Shown here: in pieces, positions 30,965 to 42,733 of the stretch
How the letters are laid out: each line of letters starts with the position of its first letter
Numbering within the stretch: position 1 is the stretch's first letter
NCBI GenBank assembly: GCA_039621445.1
Contig: CP154957.1
Span: 32,444,399-32,508,398, forward strand
DNA: 64,000 nucleotides
Origin: Euglena gracilis
Taxonomy: Eukaryota; Euglenida; Euglenophyceae; Euglenales
Direction: 5' to 3'
Program-made: the position numbers and the translations under genes
The notes under the pieces: model-generated
Database searches by the model: none
Seen by the model: the letters and a program-made list of their open reading frames with translations, nothing else
Told to the model about the DNA's origin: nothing

Positions 30965-31289
30965 CTGCGAAGGCGGGGCACAGGAAACCAGAGGATGCAA
31001 CCCTGCAGCACATTGTTCGGAAGTTCGATGAGATAAAAACAATCATTCCGTTGCTTCTGCTCAGTGCTTTGACTCGGCCACAGGGTAGGTGGTACATATT
31101 GTGCTGCCCTGACCGCCACAAAACACACAGGACAATATGCCACCAAATCCAAAGGCAAGGTTGTCAACAAGGAAATGCGGAAACACAGAGAAAATATGAC
31201 AGCACATGGACCTCTGCAGCCATCTGCAACTTCATATGGATTTTGGATCGAGTCAGGATTTTTACGCACTAATCCCCCCCAGAAATTGT

Positions 31290-31620
31290 GTCGCCTGTCA
31301 AATCAGCTGGTGCAGAGGTAGGTGACAGGTCCCTATTTGGACAGGTTAGCGAGTACAAGACCAGAGGATAGTTTCCCGGGGGATATTTTTTGCCCCCCGG
31401 CCAACACAAATCCGAAAATGCAGTTCACATATGCGCGATCAAAAGCCGCATATAAATGTTGGCAACTTTTTCAACTTGGAAAATGTGTTTGTTGTTTTTT
31501 TCAACTAAAAACATGAAAATTCTCAAAAAAATTGGTGACAGGTCAGTGGGTACAAGGGTAGGTGACAATATCCGAGGAGGACAGGTTAGCGGTTGCAGAG
31601 GGTGGGGGTAGGTAACCAAA
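31290..31620. repeat. Short duplicated motif GGTGACA...GGACAGGTTAGCG
   Basis: Two direct copies at about 31319-31365 and 31551-31600, with GGTACAAG variants, in an intron. Not obviously bounded by inverted repeats. Confidence 0.4.
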
Positions 31621-31791
31621 TCTCTGATTCGTCAATTCAGAGGTCGAAAAATGTTTTAAGAAGAAGCCAGGAAAAAAACATCAGACTGAAGGTGTGCCAC
31701 AGCACAACTTTTTAGGGGCATGATACCCAAAACTTCAAAACCGTTCTGTATTGACATCCAACAGCACCGCACTGCACTTCACTGCACAGAC

Positions 31792-32210
31792 CTTCGATTT
31801 GAGGCACTTTGAGAGCCAAGATTTTGTGTCCGCATTGCGAAACTGCACCAGGGTGGGATACATCGACGAGGCAATGGAGGCGATCTTGGTGTTCTTGTGC
31901 TTCGTCAAGGCGGCCACGTCTGCCAAGAACTGGTCTCGGGCATGGGCCGGGTAGGTGGTGAAGATCTTGGTGATGAGGGAGGGGGGCATGACGAAGAATT
32001 TTTTGAGGCACTCCTCCGAGCGGCTGGCGATGCTGAGGATGAAGGGGTCGGTATAATTCCGGCGCACCATTTGCTCCACTTCGGAAATGCCGGACATGAG
32101 CAGCAGCTGCAATAGGGTGCGGCCGGCGATTTTTTCGCATTCTCCATCGCAGCCGGTGCGCTTGCAGTCGATGCTGTCAGCGATGTCAACAGAGGAACTT
32201 GCGAAGCCAC
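31792..32210 (-). CDS. Large minus-strand gene, exon with Cys cluster and helical repeats
   Basis: Acceptor GGACACACAG (minus) then GFASSSVDIADSIDCKRTGC, DGECEKIAGRTLLQLLLMSG, ISEVEQMVRRNYTDPFILSI, ASRSEECLKKFFVMPPSLIT, KIFTTYPAHARDQFLADVAA, LTKHKNTKIASIASSMYPTL and so on; donor TCGAAG/GTCTGTG in phase 0. DCKRTGCDGEC could be a partial metal-binding knuckle. The rest is HEAT/ARM-like. If unspliced the frame stops at 31735. Confidence 0.65.
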
Positions 32211-32705
32211 CTGTGTGTCCGAAATTAAAATTAAACCCCCTCCATTTTTTTTTGCTCAGGTTCAAGAAAACGGTGCATTTGGGGTGCATTTGGGGAGCTC
32301 TGCCTTCCAAACAAAAGACCTCAGGTTGCCAGCCATAGGCTGACCAAGACCAAGACAGCTTGACTGCCAAATCATTCTTATTTTCCAGAGTCACCTGAAC
32401 AGAACACTGCGTGAAGATAGAGATGTAATGTAACGTCAACCAGAAGAAGAGAAAGCTAAAAGAAGGGATGACACAGCCAATGGGTCCTCTGGTTGTAACC
32501 AACAACGTCTGTCTCCAGAAGACGGGAGGCGCTGCACTGCAGATGCTCCACACAATACACACAATTCTGTACTGTGTAGCAGTCAATTGCATCCTTGAGG
32601 CAAAAGAAAAGACTGGTGCGCCAGGGAGAGGCATAATTGAGAACAGCTTGAGAAACAATAATTTTCAGGGGGAAAAACACAAATGAAAAATTCCACAAAT
32701 TCCAC

Positions 32706-32939
32706 AGTTTGAGGCCCAGCAATCTTTTGCCAGCGGCTCAGCACCTCAAGAAGCCCCAACTTCATCAGGATGCTGTGAAGGCTGCGAGATGCGTTCGACA
32801 TCTCATTTGCAAGCAGTTCTCCCAAGACGAAAAGTGGGGAATCAGAGTTCTCCTCGAGCGCAGGGTCCCCCACCAAGGAGAGGAAGCACGTGGCCAAATC
32901 TCGCCGATCCCTGGTCGGCGGCAGTGATTCCACAGGCAA
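32706..32939 (-). CDS. Large minus-strand gene, ARM-like exon
   Basis: Acceptor CAGACAAATCAG (minus) then LPVESLPPTRDRRDLATCFL, SLVGDPALEENSDSPLFVLG, ELLANEMSNASRSLHSILMK, LGLLEVLSRWQKIAGPQT; donor AAACT/GTGGAA. Phase 0 both ends. Resembles ARM/HEAT segments of large scaffold or ubiquitin-ligase proteins, but nothing diagnostic is present. Confidence 0.65.
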
Positions 32940-33251
32940 CTGATTTGTCTGGCGGATGTGCACAACACCCCAACACCGCAACACCTTCTGACGCCCCTGC
33001 CGAATATGACCACCCCAAATATACCCCCCCCCCCCCCCCCGGCCAGGGACTTCGGCTGACAAACAGCACAGCACCCTTGAGAGGAAAAACAAATTCCCTC
33101 AAAAAAACAACAACAAAAAAACGTCTTGGCAAAAATGACTGGCATGATAACTTTTTTGTTGTGGGAGAATCAAAATAAAGTGCCAAAAATGTGGAAACAT
33201 TTGAAATTATACAAAACCATGTGTGCTTTGGGGGGTCCTTTGAGTCAGAAG

Positions 33252-33254
<3 letters not shown>

Positions 33255-33307
<53 letters not shown>

Positions 33308-33515
33308 TTGTATGTATGTGTATGTACATGTATATGTATATGTATATGATGTATATGTACGTGTATGTGTATATGTATATGTTTATGTATATGTAAATAT
33401 ATATGTCTATGTATATGTATATGTATATGTATATGTTTATGTATATGCATATGTATGTGTGTATGTATCTGCATATGTGTGTGTGTATAGATATATATGT
33501 ATATACACACACAGA
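33255..33515. repeat. TA microsatellite grading into TATG/TATA repeats
   Basis: About 25 TA units (33255-33304), then about 200 nt of ATGTATATGTATAT variants. ORFs of Tyr/Ile/Val/His across it are artefacts. Confidence 0.9.
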
Positions 33516-35889
33516 AATGCAATATAACCCCTGACCCGCGGCTTCGGATGATCAGATCTCAAGGACCTCCGGAGGATCAGCCAGCCGGCTGGAAAAGGGT
33601 GCTGGCTAGAACCCCCCCCCCCCGGCCCGGGTGTGTCCAGGGGGTGGGTCCAACAAGCTGCTGGACCACTGGTGCCCCAAAAATAGGTGAGGAAAGCCCC
33701 AATCCACCTGGGTTGAAATTCTGCAGCCAATTTTTTTTCTTTGAGGTTAAACCCTCCAAGAAATTCCCTATTTTGGATACCCAAATAATCCTGACCCTTG
33801 CTCTTCCGTGGACTCTTGCTGCTCATTGTGGTTTCCGAATTGCTGTCAAAGTACATGCTGGTTCCCATCACATACTTGTGACACCCCCAATTAATACGAC
33901 CAACCCCGGGGTCTCAGGGTACCATGGAGTGCCTGGCAAGCAGGCAGAGGGCTAGAGGGCGAGAGGCCCTCCTCCCGAGGAGCATCCTTTGGATGCCAAA
34001 ATATCATAAAGAAATTGTGTGCCACAGCATTATTTTGGGAGGTGGGGTGTGTGGAGTGAAGGGGAGTTGGCATGTCGGGGGGAGGTTGCGTCTTTTCCAC
34101 CTTGTGAATCCCCTCCACACAACAAATGCACACAATAAATACAAATGACTTCAGATTGTCCTGATCCTGACACACAACCGTTCAAAAATAAAAGCACAAA
34201 TCTTTCTGTGAAAAAACACCTATTTTATGTATTCCTGTGAAATCCTGATCCTGGTGTTGTCTTGCAAACACCTTGCTACAACCAAAGCTGAGCCCCACCA
34301 GAGAGAGAGTTTGCGCTGCTTGTGAAGCCAAATGATGGAGCGACTGAGGTTCAAGATTTCCTGATCCTGGGTGGACAGGGAAAAAAAGATGAAAACATTT
34401 GTGCACTCACAAAAAAAGCTTAGCGATCACCATTTCTTGAGAATCACAAATAGAAATGCTGGTGGGGGATGGGACGTTTGCTTGAAGATCAAGTCCAGCC
34501 GGCAGGATGGAAAAAGGGGCTCATTGCGGGAAATTGGCTTTGGAATTTTTGGTGGTCGCCAATGGTAGCGACCATTGGCCATGGTCTAGCAACCATTTGA
34601 CCATCCCCCCGCCAAAAAAAAAATTTAGCTTCCCCCCCCTGGCAAATTAATTGTTGCAAAATCACAAATGGCCCGAAACCTGCCCAAATCACTTCAGCAG
34701 CCCCATATCAAGGGGTCAATGCATGGGACCTTCAAAATGATACGTCTCCATTTGAGCAGGAGGTGATCCAGCAAAAATGGCCAAATGTGGGGAAAAAGGA
34801 GCCAAAAAAAAGTTGCCAAAAGCAGCCAAAAGCAGCAAGAAAGAGCCAGAAGCAATAAACAATGCCAAAAATGGCCAAATATTGCGGAAAACGGCCAAAA
34901 ATGGACAACAAAGGCCAAAAAAAAAATTGCCAAAAATAGCCAATTGCTGCCAAAAGTGGCAAAAAATGCCCAACAATAGCCAAAAACGCCAAAAATATCC
35001 AAAAGTGGCCAATAATGACCAAAGTTGCCAAAAGTGGACAAAAGTGGCCAAAAATTGACCCCCAAAAATCTGTTGAGTTTTATTACATTTTTGGCCCAAT
35101 TCGGCATCCGCCCCCTGGAGATCACGCACCTTTTTAAAGACCCCAGGTGGGGCTCGGGTTAGAGGTTTGGGCAATGGGCCGACTAAGTTTATGAGACGTT
35201 TGCCCCTGGCCATCCTTGACTTGCCCACGTCAGATGGCCGCTTTCCCCAAAACTTTGTTTTGTGGGCTTTTTTTTTTACAGCAATTGCCCGATTTCGGCC
35301 TGGCCCGGCCTGGCTCAGGTCCAGCCTCCTGGGGGGGGGGGGGGGTAGGCTAGCCAACCCAAATTTTAGCCAGCGAAGATTTGGACCAAAAGACAGTTTC
35401 CCTTTTTCTTTGGCATATTGACCTCCGATTGAGAGGTTCTGAAGCCATCTGGGAGGGTTTCGGGCAGTTTTGGTGTAAATTTAGACAATTTTGTGGGGGG
35501 GGGGGCTTAAAAATTGTTCAGAGGGGGGGGGGTCAAATTATTGGTGGCCGCCACCAGTCGGCCTGACCACCGATGGTTGCCAGCGACCAGTCGCCAGAAT
35601 TTGGTAGCCGGTGACCATGGTCATCAGCGACTACCAAAAAATCCATAGCAATGTCCAGCCGGAAAAAGGTACTGGCTGGGGGGAAAAAAGCTGGCGCGGG
35701 AGGGATGCGCTTAAACCAGATTTTTAATAATGCTGAGCTCTGAATGGGACTTGCACGTAATGGAAGGCCGAAAAAGACTAGCATTGCAAATTTCGCGTAA
35801 TTTATGATGTACAAATTACTCACCTGCAATTTACGGTAACTTTCAGTGATTTTACAATAAGTTATGAAATGTTAATAAATTTATTTTTC

Positions 35890-36400
35890 CCCCCACCTCT
35901 TTGTGTGGTCCGAGTTACGGCCATTTTCGGCCAATTTTGGCCCATTTCAGCGGCCACTTTGGGCTGTTTTCGGGGTCAAGAAAATAGATGTTTCTAAAAT
36001 ATCTCAGAAATGAAGCAAAATCAAAGGAATTGTCCAGAGACCTGAAGTGAAGCCCTTGAATTAACCCATCTAACGGTATTTTGATTTTCCCACAATTCCC
36101 CGCCCAGGTCGAAATATGGCCGATTTACGGCCCAAAGCAGCGCGGCAGGCTTGTGACTTGGCCGTTTTCGGCCCTGTTTTGGGTCAAAATCTCGATTTTT
36201 TAAAAATTTCTCAAAAATGGTAGGGAATCAAAAGAAATGTCTGGAAACCCAAAATGAGCCCTTAAAATGCCCAACCTAACTGTCTAATCTAACCCAACCT
36301 GTTTTCAGTTCCCCGCAACTCCCCGCCTAGCCGGACCGGAGTTAAAGCCATTTTTCGGCCAATTTTGGCCATTTTGTTCAATTTTGGCCTGTTTATCTTT
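35890..36400. repeat. Diverged tandem repeat, about 210-230 nt unit
   Basis: Three successive units each begin with a C-rich phrase (CCCCACCTC, CCCCGCCCAGG, CCCCGCCTAGCC), continue GAGTTACGGCC or an equivalent, TTTTCGGCC, GGGTCAAAA and AAATTTCTCAAAAATG, and end in an AACCCAACCTNNNG tract. Non-coding. Confidence 0.55.
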
Positions 36401-37074
36401 GATCGTTATTGGTCATTGTTGGGTCAAAAAAAGTCGAAAAATTAAAAAAAATAAAAAAAAATTGCCCAGAACGATGCTTTTTGCCTCCCGGATCCGGAAA
36501 AACTGTTTTCGAGCCAAAAATGAACGTTTTTCGGCTCATGCATTTCAGCCGCGCAGGGCCGGGCTGGGAAGGGCTGCCGGCCGGGCCGCCGACCGCCTCA
36601 AACATCTGCCAGACACCTGAAACATCTACTGCAGCATGCTACCATCACACACACCCTGGCAGGTGGGGTCCGGACCCCCCCCCCTGGTCCAGGGGGGGCA
36701 CCTAAACCCTGTACGCCCTCCTGATATCGAAGCCTGCCCCGAGGCTTTTGCCCAAGAATTAGCAAATTCTGAAATCATTTTGACACAAATTTAGACATAT
36801 GCAGTCCATTTTTTTTGACTTTATTTGTCCAATTCCCACATCACAAAAAAAAACCGCTGACATCCAGCCACCCTTCAGGGGGAGGATGGCAACATACACA
36901 AAGCACACAACACAAAAAAAGAATAATAAAAAAACGAAAATTCGACTTTGTGCATTTTAGGGCCCTTAGAAATTACAAATGTTGGCATTTGGGGGAGGGG
37001 GTGGACTCACCCCCCTGTGCAGAAAAAAATTTGGGCTGAAAAAGCCCATAAACCATATTTGCACACACTGACCC

Positions 37075-37460
37075 CCCCCCCTAATAGTGCTGCGGGGCCA
37101 ATAGAGCTGCGGGTCCAAATAGTGCGGCACCCCCCGCCGCCGGAGGCGGCCGTCCAATAGTGCGGCACCCCCAAAACATAGCAATGTGAAATGCGTAGAA
37201 GGCGGTGCAACCAACTGCAGGCAGCTTTTGTAACCCGCAGAGAGGGGAAAGGAACAACTCACGGAAGTCGTCCGAAGTTGAAACACACGACCTCACTAGC
37301 CTCAGAGTAGGACATTGAGCAGGCAAACAGGGTGTCTGTGGTGATAGGCCGGGACTAAGAGGCACCCAGTCCAATAGTGCGGCGGGTCCAAATAGTGCTG
37401 CACCCCCCGCCGCTGGCGGCCGTCCAATAGTGCGGCAGTGCAATACTATTTGGGGGGGGG
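37075..37460. mobile_element. AATAGTGCGGC inverted/direct-repeat element
   Basis: Left block 37078-37165 (CTAATAGTGCTGCGGGGCCA, CACCCCCCGCCGCCGGAGGC, GGCCGTCCAATAGTGCGGCA) recurs at 37368-37445 in the same orientation, with a C-run outside left and a G-run outside right (37450-37459). The intervening 200 nt are unique. A single AATAGTGCGGGG copy is at 38428. Ends not certain. Confidence 0.45.
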
Positions 37461-38540
37461 TTATTTTCCTTTGAAAAATTGGGACTTTTTTTGGTGTTTT
37501 TTGGCAATGTGCCGGATCCAGCTGCCAACCGGCCGGACAACCCCCTGAACACCCCCTCCACGTCTCGCGTTTTTTTTTTTGCATTTTCTTGCACATTTTT
37601 TTTCCTCGATATTTTCGGCGCATTTTTTTTTGTTATTTACCGATTTTTTTGCATTTTGACCATTTTTGCAATTTCTCTTTTTTTTTGAAACTGATACTCC
37701 TCTTACTTCCGTATAATTTTGGTGTAAATTTGGTACCATTTTTCACATTTTTTTCCGGTGATTTTTGCATTTTTTGTGATTTTGCACCTTTTCTCCCAGA
37801 TTTTGCGCATTTTAGCACATTTTTCTTTAAAAAAATGCCCATTTTTTGCGCATTTTTTTGCACATTTTTGCGCTTGTTTATCGAGGCCAGGTAAACCCCA
37901 CCCCCACTTATAACCACCCCCCACTTATAAATCAGGTTTTGTGTAGTGCTGAGCTCTTTGGTCCAAATCCAGCTGGGTCAGGATTCATTACCAAAAATTT
38001 GAGGTGAAAGCAAAAAAAATAAACTTCAGGAAATGGCATTTTTGGCCCCTCTTAAAAATTTTTAGCGCTCCTAAAATTTGTTCGCCCACACAGCCTGGGT
38101 CCACAGCCTGGCTGGGAGCTGTTGACCCACCAGGCAGGCTTCGATTAAGGGCAGGTAAGGGGGTCCAGACACCGCCCCCCACTCCGGTCCAGGTACTTCA
38201 CTTTGCGGCGACAAAAAAAAACTCTTTGGTTTTGGGGCACCTCCCCCAGCCGGCAGGGGGGTGGTCGGACCACTCCCTGCACAAGACCAACGTGCACTTG
38301 ATACCCTCCTTGTGGGTAATTTGCACAGAAAATCCGAAAATGGCTTTTGGTTGTTATTTTGGGGAGGTGGTGGTGCGCAGCCTCCTCCCCCCTGGACCCT
38401 GGAGAAAATGGCATCCCGGCACCCACTAATAGTGCGGGGAGTGGGGGAGGGTGTGGAGGGTGGGAGGGAGGGGGGGAGGGGGCGCCAAAGTTTGCAATAC
38501 CTCCCACTTCCCCTCAAGAACAATGCTTCAAAATGGATAC

Positions 38541-38780
38541 CTCCAGAGGAATGCGCCCATGGTCTTTGTAACAATACGAGGCTGCATTGATGAAACCATC
38601 CCGCCCTTCGTTCAACTGGGCCACTGAGAAGGCAATGAGGTCTTTGACCGCCTTTTGATGCGTCGTCGTGTCGCCCTTTTCATGGAGGAACAGGAGCTGC
38701 TCCGCCAGGTCGCCACTTATGTACACAAAGGGCAATGCCAACACCAGCTGTAGGTAGTGGTACCGTTTTGAGAGGATGAC
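38541..38780 (-). CDS. Large minus-strand gene, 80-codon helical exon
   Basis: Acceptor TTTTTCTTCCAG (minus) then VILSKRYHYLQLVLALPFVY, ISGDLAEQLLFLHEKGDTTT, HQKAVKDLIAFSVAQLNEGR, DGFINAASYCYKDHGRIPLE; donor GGAG/GTATCC. Phase 0 both ends and textbook splice sites. Helical; no known domain. Confidence 0.7.
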
Positions 38781-39011
38781 CTGGAAGAAAAAGGTTCCGT
38801 GAAACCAAACATGACTTCCTTAAACACACACCAGCTGAATTTGCATCATTTCTTTTGGTGATTGCATCCATTGCTTTTGGTGTCGGAAAAATGGGTGTAT
38901 TTGAAACATGTCTGCATGTGTCTGTGTTTCTGTCTGCCCACCTGCCCCTGTCATGAAGGCACACTAACTCCAGAGGACGAGGAGTGCCAGGGTGTCAGGC
39001 AGGCGGACCAC

Positions 39012-39054
39012 CCCCTCCCAGCGCTCGCAGGTGGTCAATGTGCCGAAGAATCTT
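39012..39054 (-). CDS. Large minus-strand gene, short exon
   Basis: Acceptor GATTTTTCCAG (minus) then KILRHIDHLRALGG, matching the phase 0 left by the exon at 39694. The 3' end is unclear (GT at 39011 gives phase 1, which does not fit the next exon). A second frame (FFGTLTTCERWEGVVRLPDT, ending LALLVLWS and a stop) is also open, so this exon is tentative. Confidence 0.35.
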
Positions 39055-39693
39055 CTGGAAAAATCTTCTTTCCAGTTCCTTCGAGATCTAAAATTACAAC
39101 AAGCGAGTCTGCAGCGATGGTAATTGTCCAGACGATTTTATAGTCAGGATTGCATGCATCGAATCGGAATGGAGACCTCGCGGCCGGACATGAGAGGAGT
39201 GGGATATATTCACAACTTTTGGTAGGTCCCAGAATAATTGGAAAAAAACGTTGGAGCCTAGAAGAAGTCGGCGAAGATGTTGGTCCATATTAAGCAGGGA
39301 TCGGGTGAGAAGAATAAGGGTGAGGAGGCGGGGGTTCTGACCCAATATGTTTTGGCCCAAACCCTGAAACTTGACCCCGAAGATTTTGTCGTGGTGAACC
39401 AAAATTCTGTCTGGTCAGGGGACCAATATTCTGAACTGGGGACCAAAATCCTGGGGCAGAGACAAAATGCATTGGTGTCTACAAGCCAAAAATATTGGGT
39501 TTGAGGCAAAATATTGGGTTCCTGGGGCAAAATTAAATTAAAAAAAAATTGCTGCCAATTAACTGTAAATGCAAACAGGCTGAGAGGAACTGGTGGAGTG
39601 CTTTCTTGGCCAAAGCCAAAATTATAAATCTAAAATGACTTGACCCAACGCAAATCTGATTGTGTTTCGAATGCTCATTCTGAAAATGCACAC

Positions 39694-39860
39694 CTCATCT
39701 TTTGTCCCTGCCGTTGCAATGGTTTCAATGATGTCTGAGATCAACGACATATCTATTGCCTTTCGAATAGCCTCTGGGGTCCTTTGGGCCACGATGCGCT
39801 TCCGCTGCTTCACCATTGGCCGACCAGCCTCCTCTTCACCAATACCCTCCTCATCAAGGT
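39694..39860 (-). CDS. Large minus-strand gene, exon EEEAGRPMVKQRKRIVAQRT
   Basis: Acceptor CCTGACTGAG (or GATGAG 11 nt later) then LDEEGIGEEEAGRPMVKQRK, RIVAQRTPEAIRKAIDMSLI, SDIIETIATAGTKDE; donor GATGAG/GTGTGC in phase 0. Acidic start, basic middle, helical end. Confidence 0.6.
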
Positions 39861-40019
39861 CTCAGTCAGGCAATTGGCTGCTTCAAATGATTCCTTGAAG
39901 GCTGGGAAATAGATCGCCAGAAAAAGATTCCTTCCCTGGGGTCGATATCATTTTACTGTGCGAAATTGCAAAATGTCGATCACCCATGGTAATGTAGGCG
40001 CACACAGTTGTAGAAATCT

Positions 40020-40560
40020 GCAATTAGGGGGGGGCAGGGAGGGATGGGAGGCCTGGGGGGGGGGGGGCTCGGCCCCCCCCCCTCCAGACACGTAGGGGGA
40101 GGGGGTGGGTCGGACCCCCCCCCTCCTACCTCGAAACTGAGGGGGGGCCGAAAATTTTTCGATTTTATGGACGGGCAAAGGGCTGGAAATCGGGTCGAAA
40201 TCGGTCAAAAAATCCTGATTTTTCTTTGAAAACACATCAAAAAATGGGCAATATATTTAAAAGTCAGCAAAAGGGGTGTTTTTGCTCATTTTCCGGCGCG
40301 CAGCGCCAGAAGAAAATTTTCTGCTATTTTTTGGCACCTGTCAAGGAGGGGGGGGTGGGGGGGGGGTCCGGACCCCCCTCCCAACATCTAGGGGGGGGGG
40401 GTCCAGACCCCCCCCCCCTACCACCTGACCCCCCCAGGGGGGGGGTGGTCGGGACCCCCCCCCCTACCACCTACCTCAATACCAAAGGGCTTCCCATCCA
40501 TCCCTGGGGGGGGGGGGAGGTGATATTTTTGTCAGCACCGGTGTTTTTGGGTCAATATCC
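40020..40560. repeat. Cluster of C-run/G-run palindromes
   Basis: At least six blocks of seven or more C or G, such as GGGGTCCGGACCCCCC and GGGGTCCAGACCCCCC, separated by CTACCACCT or CATCTAGG. Each block is self-complementary. Probably several nested element ends; no ORF. Confidence 0.5.
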
Positions 40561-40861
40561 AGGAAGGGGGCAAGTCATGGCTGCCAACTAAAAATCAACC
40601 GACATTGAAAGAGGCTGAGTTCGGCCAACCTTGGGGAGGGGTCTCAGAGTCTCCTGGCTGCCTGGCAGCCCTGGGGTGCTGGGCAACGGGTAAACAGTCC
40701 TTCGGCCACACAAATTTTTTTAACCAACCTGGGGGGATGTCCATTCTTCCAATCAGGCACTTTTTTTGGACCAGCCAGTCACCACCGCCCACCCCGCTGG
40801 GGGTTCGGACACTTTGGAAAAATGTTTGTAAAAATCCCCGGGAGGGCGCCATTGAGATTTT

Positions 40862-40863
40862 AG

Positions 40864-40932
<69 letters not shown>

Positions 40933-40937
40933 GTTGT
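40862..40937. repeat. TTG/CAA trinucleotide repeat
   Basis: About 23 units. On the minus strand it is in frame as poly-Gln with the exon at 41005-41262 if that exon is not spliced at 41004. Confidence 0.9.
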
Positions 40938-41004
40938 TATTGCACAGAAGGAGGACATTATCCATCAATTGCATTCCATGCAATTCAGAGCCAATTGCAT
41001 GGGC

Positions 41005-41262
41005 CTCGTCGTCCAGGGGCTCATCCATGCTCTCTTCGTCGTCGTCGTCGCTGTGCCTGCAACTGGAGCTGGCATGGCGCTTCAGTTCCCGCAAGGCGGA
41101 GAGGCCCAGCTCGGCAGTCTCGTCGTCGAAATCGCGGCTCAGGCAGTGCACGGCCGCCGTCACGGCGGTTGTGTTGAAGGCGATGGACTCGATCTCGTCC
41201 TGGATCTCGGGGTACACGTGCTTGAGGCAGAGGAGGATCTTCATCAGCAGGCGAGCGACACT
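41005..41262 (-). CDS. Large minus-strand gene, helical exon with acidic tail
   Basis: Minus-strand frame SVARLLMKILLCLKHVYPEI, QDEIESIAFNTTAVTAAVHC, LSRDFDDETAELGLSALREL, KRHASSSCRHSDDDDEESMD, EPLDDE. GC3-rich throughout and dropping sharply after GACGAG/GCCCAT, which I take as a GC donor. The acceptor is AGACCAG (start 41262) or GCAAG (41269). Two or three HEAT-like helices followed by an acidic, probably disordered linker. Confidence 0.6.
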
Positions 41263-41954
41263 CTGGTCTCTTGCAGGAACCATGGCAGTTGGAGGATGCA
41301 CGGTGAGGTTTTTTCTCCAGCCTTTTTTTTCAGAGCGATTGATTTTGACATATCTCCCCTGCAGGCTTCTTTTTAAGTCAGAAGACCCCGGAGGAAGGGG
41401 TGTGGGTATCCGGAGGTCCTGGTTTGGGTTTCAGCTCGAAGGGCCAAAAATTCTTGAGACCTCCTCAGGCAGCACAATCTTTTAAAAAATGCTTTCAGGA
41501 ACGCCAAAGTCTTTCAAGCCACAAATGGTCCAATTCAAATCCAGTGCAAACCATTATTGAGGACATGTTGTTTTCTCAAAAAGAAAACAAATTCTGTTGT
41601 TCACTTTCTGTGAGGATCCCTGTGCTCTAGCTTTGTCATAAGTGTTGCACAACAAGATACCATACAGGAGGTCAACGCCAAGTGCAGAGGTTCTTCCAAT
41701 GAAACCCCCTGTTGCAAGCTTGGAAGCATGCCAACAACAACGAAACATTCAATTTTTTGGAACCAAAACAAATCTCGCGCAATGCAGAGTGTAGTGTTCC
41801 CCAGGCCTCCCCCCTCCCAAACAGAAATCTTTTGTCCCACCGCTTCAACCCAATGGGAGGAAACAGACATAAGTCTTTTTGAAATCAAAATTTTATCCCA
41901 GTGCTTGTCCAGGCAATTTCTCTTTTTTTTGCAACAGCCGTTCTTTTGCTCTCT

Positions 41955-42125
41955 TCCAGATCGGGCTGAAATTGACAAACCCCGGGGGGGGGTCTCGGAG
42001 TGCCTAGAAGTGCCTGGGCAGGCAGGCACTCCCCCATGTGCCCAGGTCGGATCTGGGTGCCTTGGAGTGCCTGCCCAGCAGGCACCCCAAGGGTGGGTTG
42101 GCACCGCCTCAAAAATTCAGCCTGT
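41955..42125. repeat. GCCTGGGCAGGCAGGC dispersed family, longest copy
   Basis: Contains GACAAACCCCGGGGGGGGTC, TCGGAGTGCC, TGCCTGGGCAGGCAGGCACT, GGAGTGCCTGCCCAGCAGGC and ends AAAATTCAGCCTG. Related pieces at 22605-22690, 26755-26800, 29745-29790, 30060-30150, 33895-33950 and 40610-40690. Confidence 0.6.
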
Positions 42126-42733
42126 TCCGGATAATTTGTTGGTTTGTTGGAGGGGGAAAAAACTGCCGGAGGAAAAACTTTTTCCAGCGTATGGAAAACT
42201 TGGAGGGAACCCACCTTTTTACATGGGGGGGGGGGGAAACATTTGTGGGTTGGATGGAAACCTTTTTCCCCCATTGAAAAACCATTGCACTTTTCAAGTG
42301 AAAGCTTTTTGAAGGCCCTTCCTGTGCGCGTGCATGCGGGTGTGCATTTATAATTATTTTTTCCCGCATTTTGGTGGGACCCAAAAGAAAATCTTTTATG
42401 AGCCAAATTTTCATTTGGGGCTTCATTTAGTGCCACTCTTTGTTGATTTTGAAAGAAGAAAATTTATTTGATCTCTGTTGAAAGAGACCAGCCCTTTTGA
42501 AGAATTTCGAAAAAGATGGACATTTTCACCTCTTGTGAGAATGTTTGACATATTCATCATCAATTTATTACATAAAACGACCATGTCTGGAAGGAAACGA
42601 GAGAACCAGAAAGCAGAAGGCAGAAACTGGTTTTATTCATTTTTGGGGAACAACAAGTAACTGGAAAGACATTTTTGTCTTGAAAAACAATAATCCAATA
42701 ATCCGGACTTTGAAAAAATCTCTGGCCCCGCGC

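Larger units (their letters stand above)
32940..38540. other. 5.6-kb intron or spacer without exons
   Basis: Contains a TA microsatellite and derivative, a TCCAGCCGGCTGGAAAAGGG-type repeat (33570-33630), a GCCAAAAA-rich purine tract (34780-35070), three diverged tandem units (35890-36400), and an AATAGTGCGGC element (37075-37460). I see no frame with exon-like composition; ORFs of about 210-226 codons at 32842-33522 and 34716-35357 (minus) come from TA repeats and the GCCAAAAA tract. Confidence 0.5.

Noticed and set aside
33207-33527. Long Tyr/Ile/Val/His ORFs on both strands
   Set aside because: Translations of the TA/TATG microsatellite.
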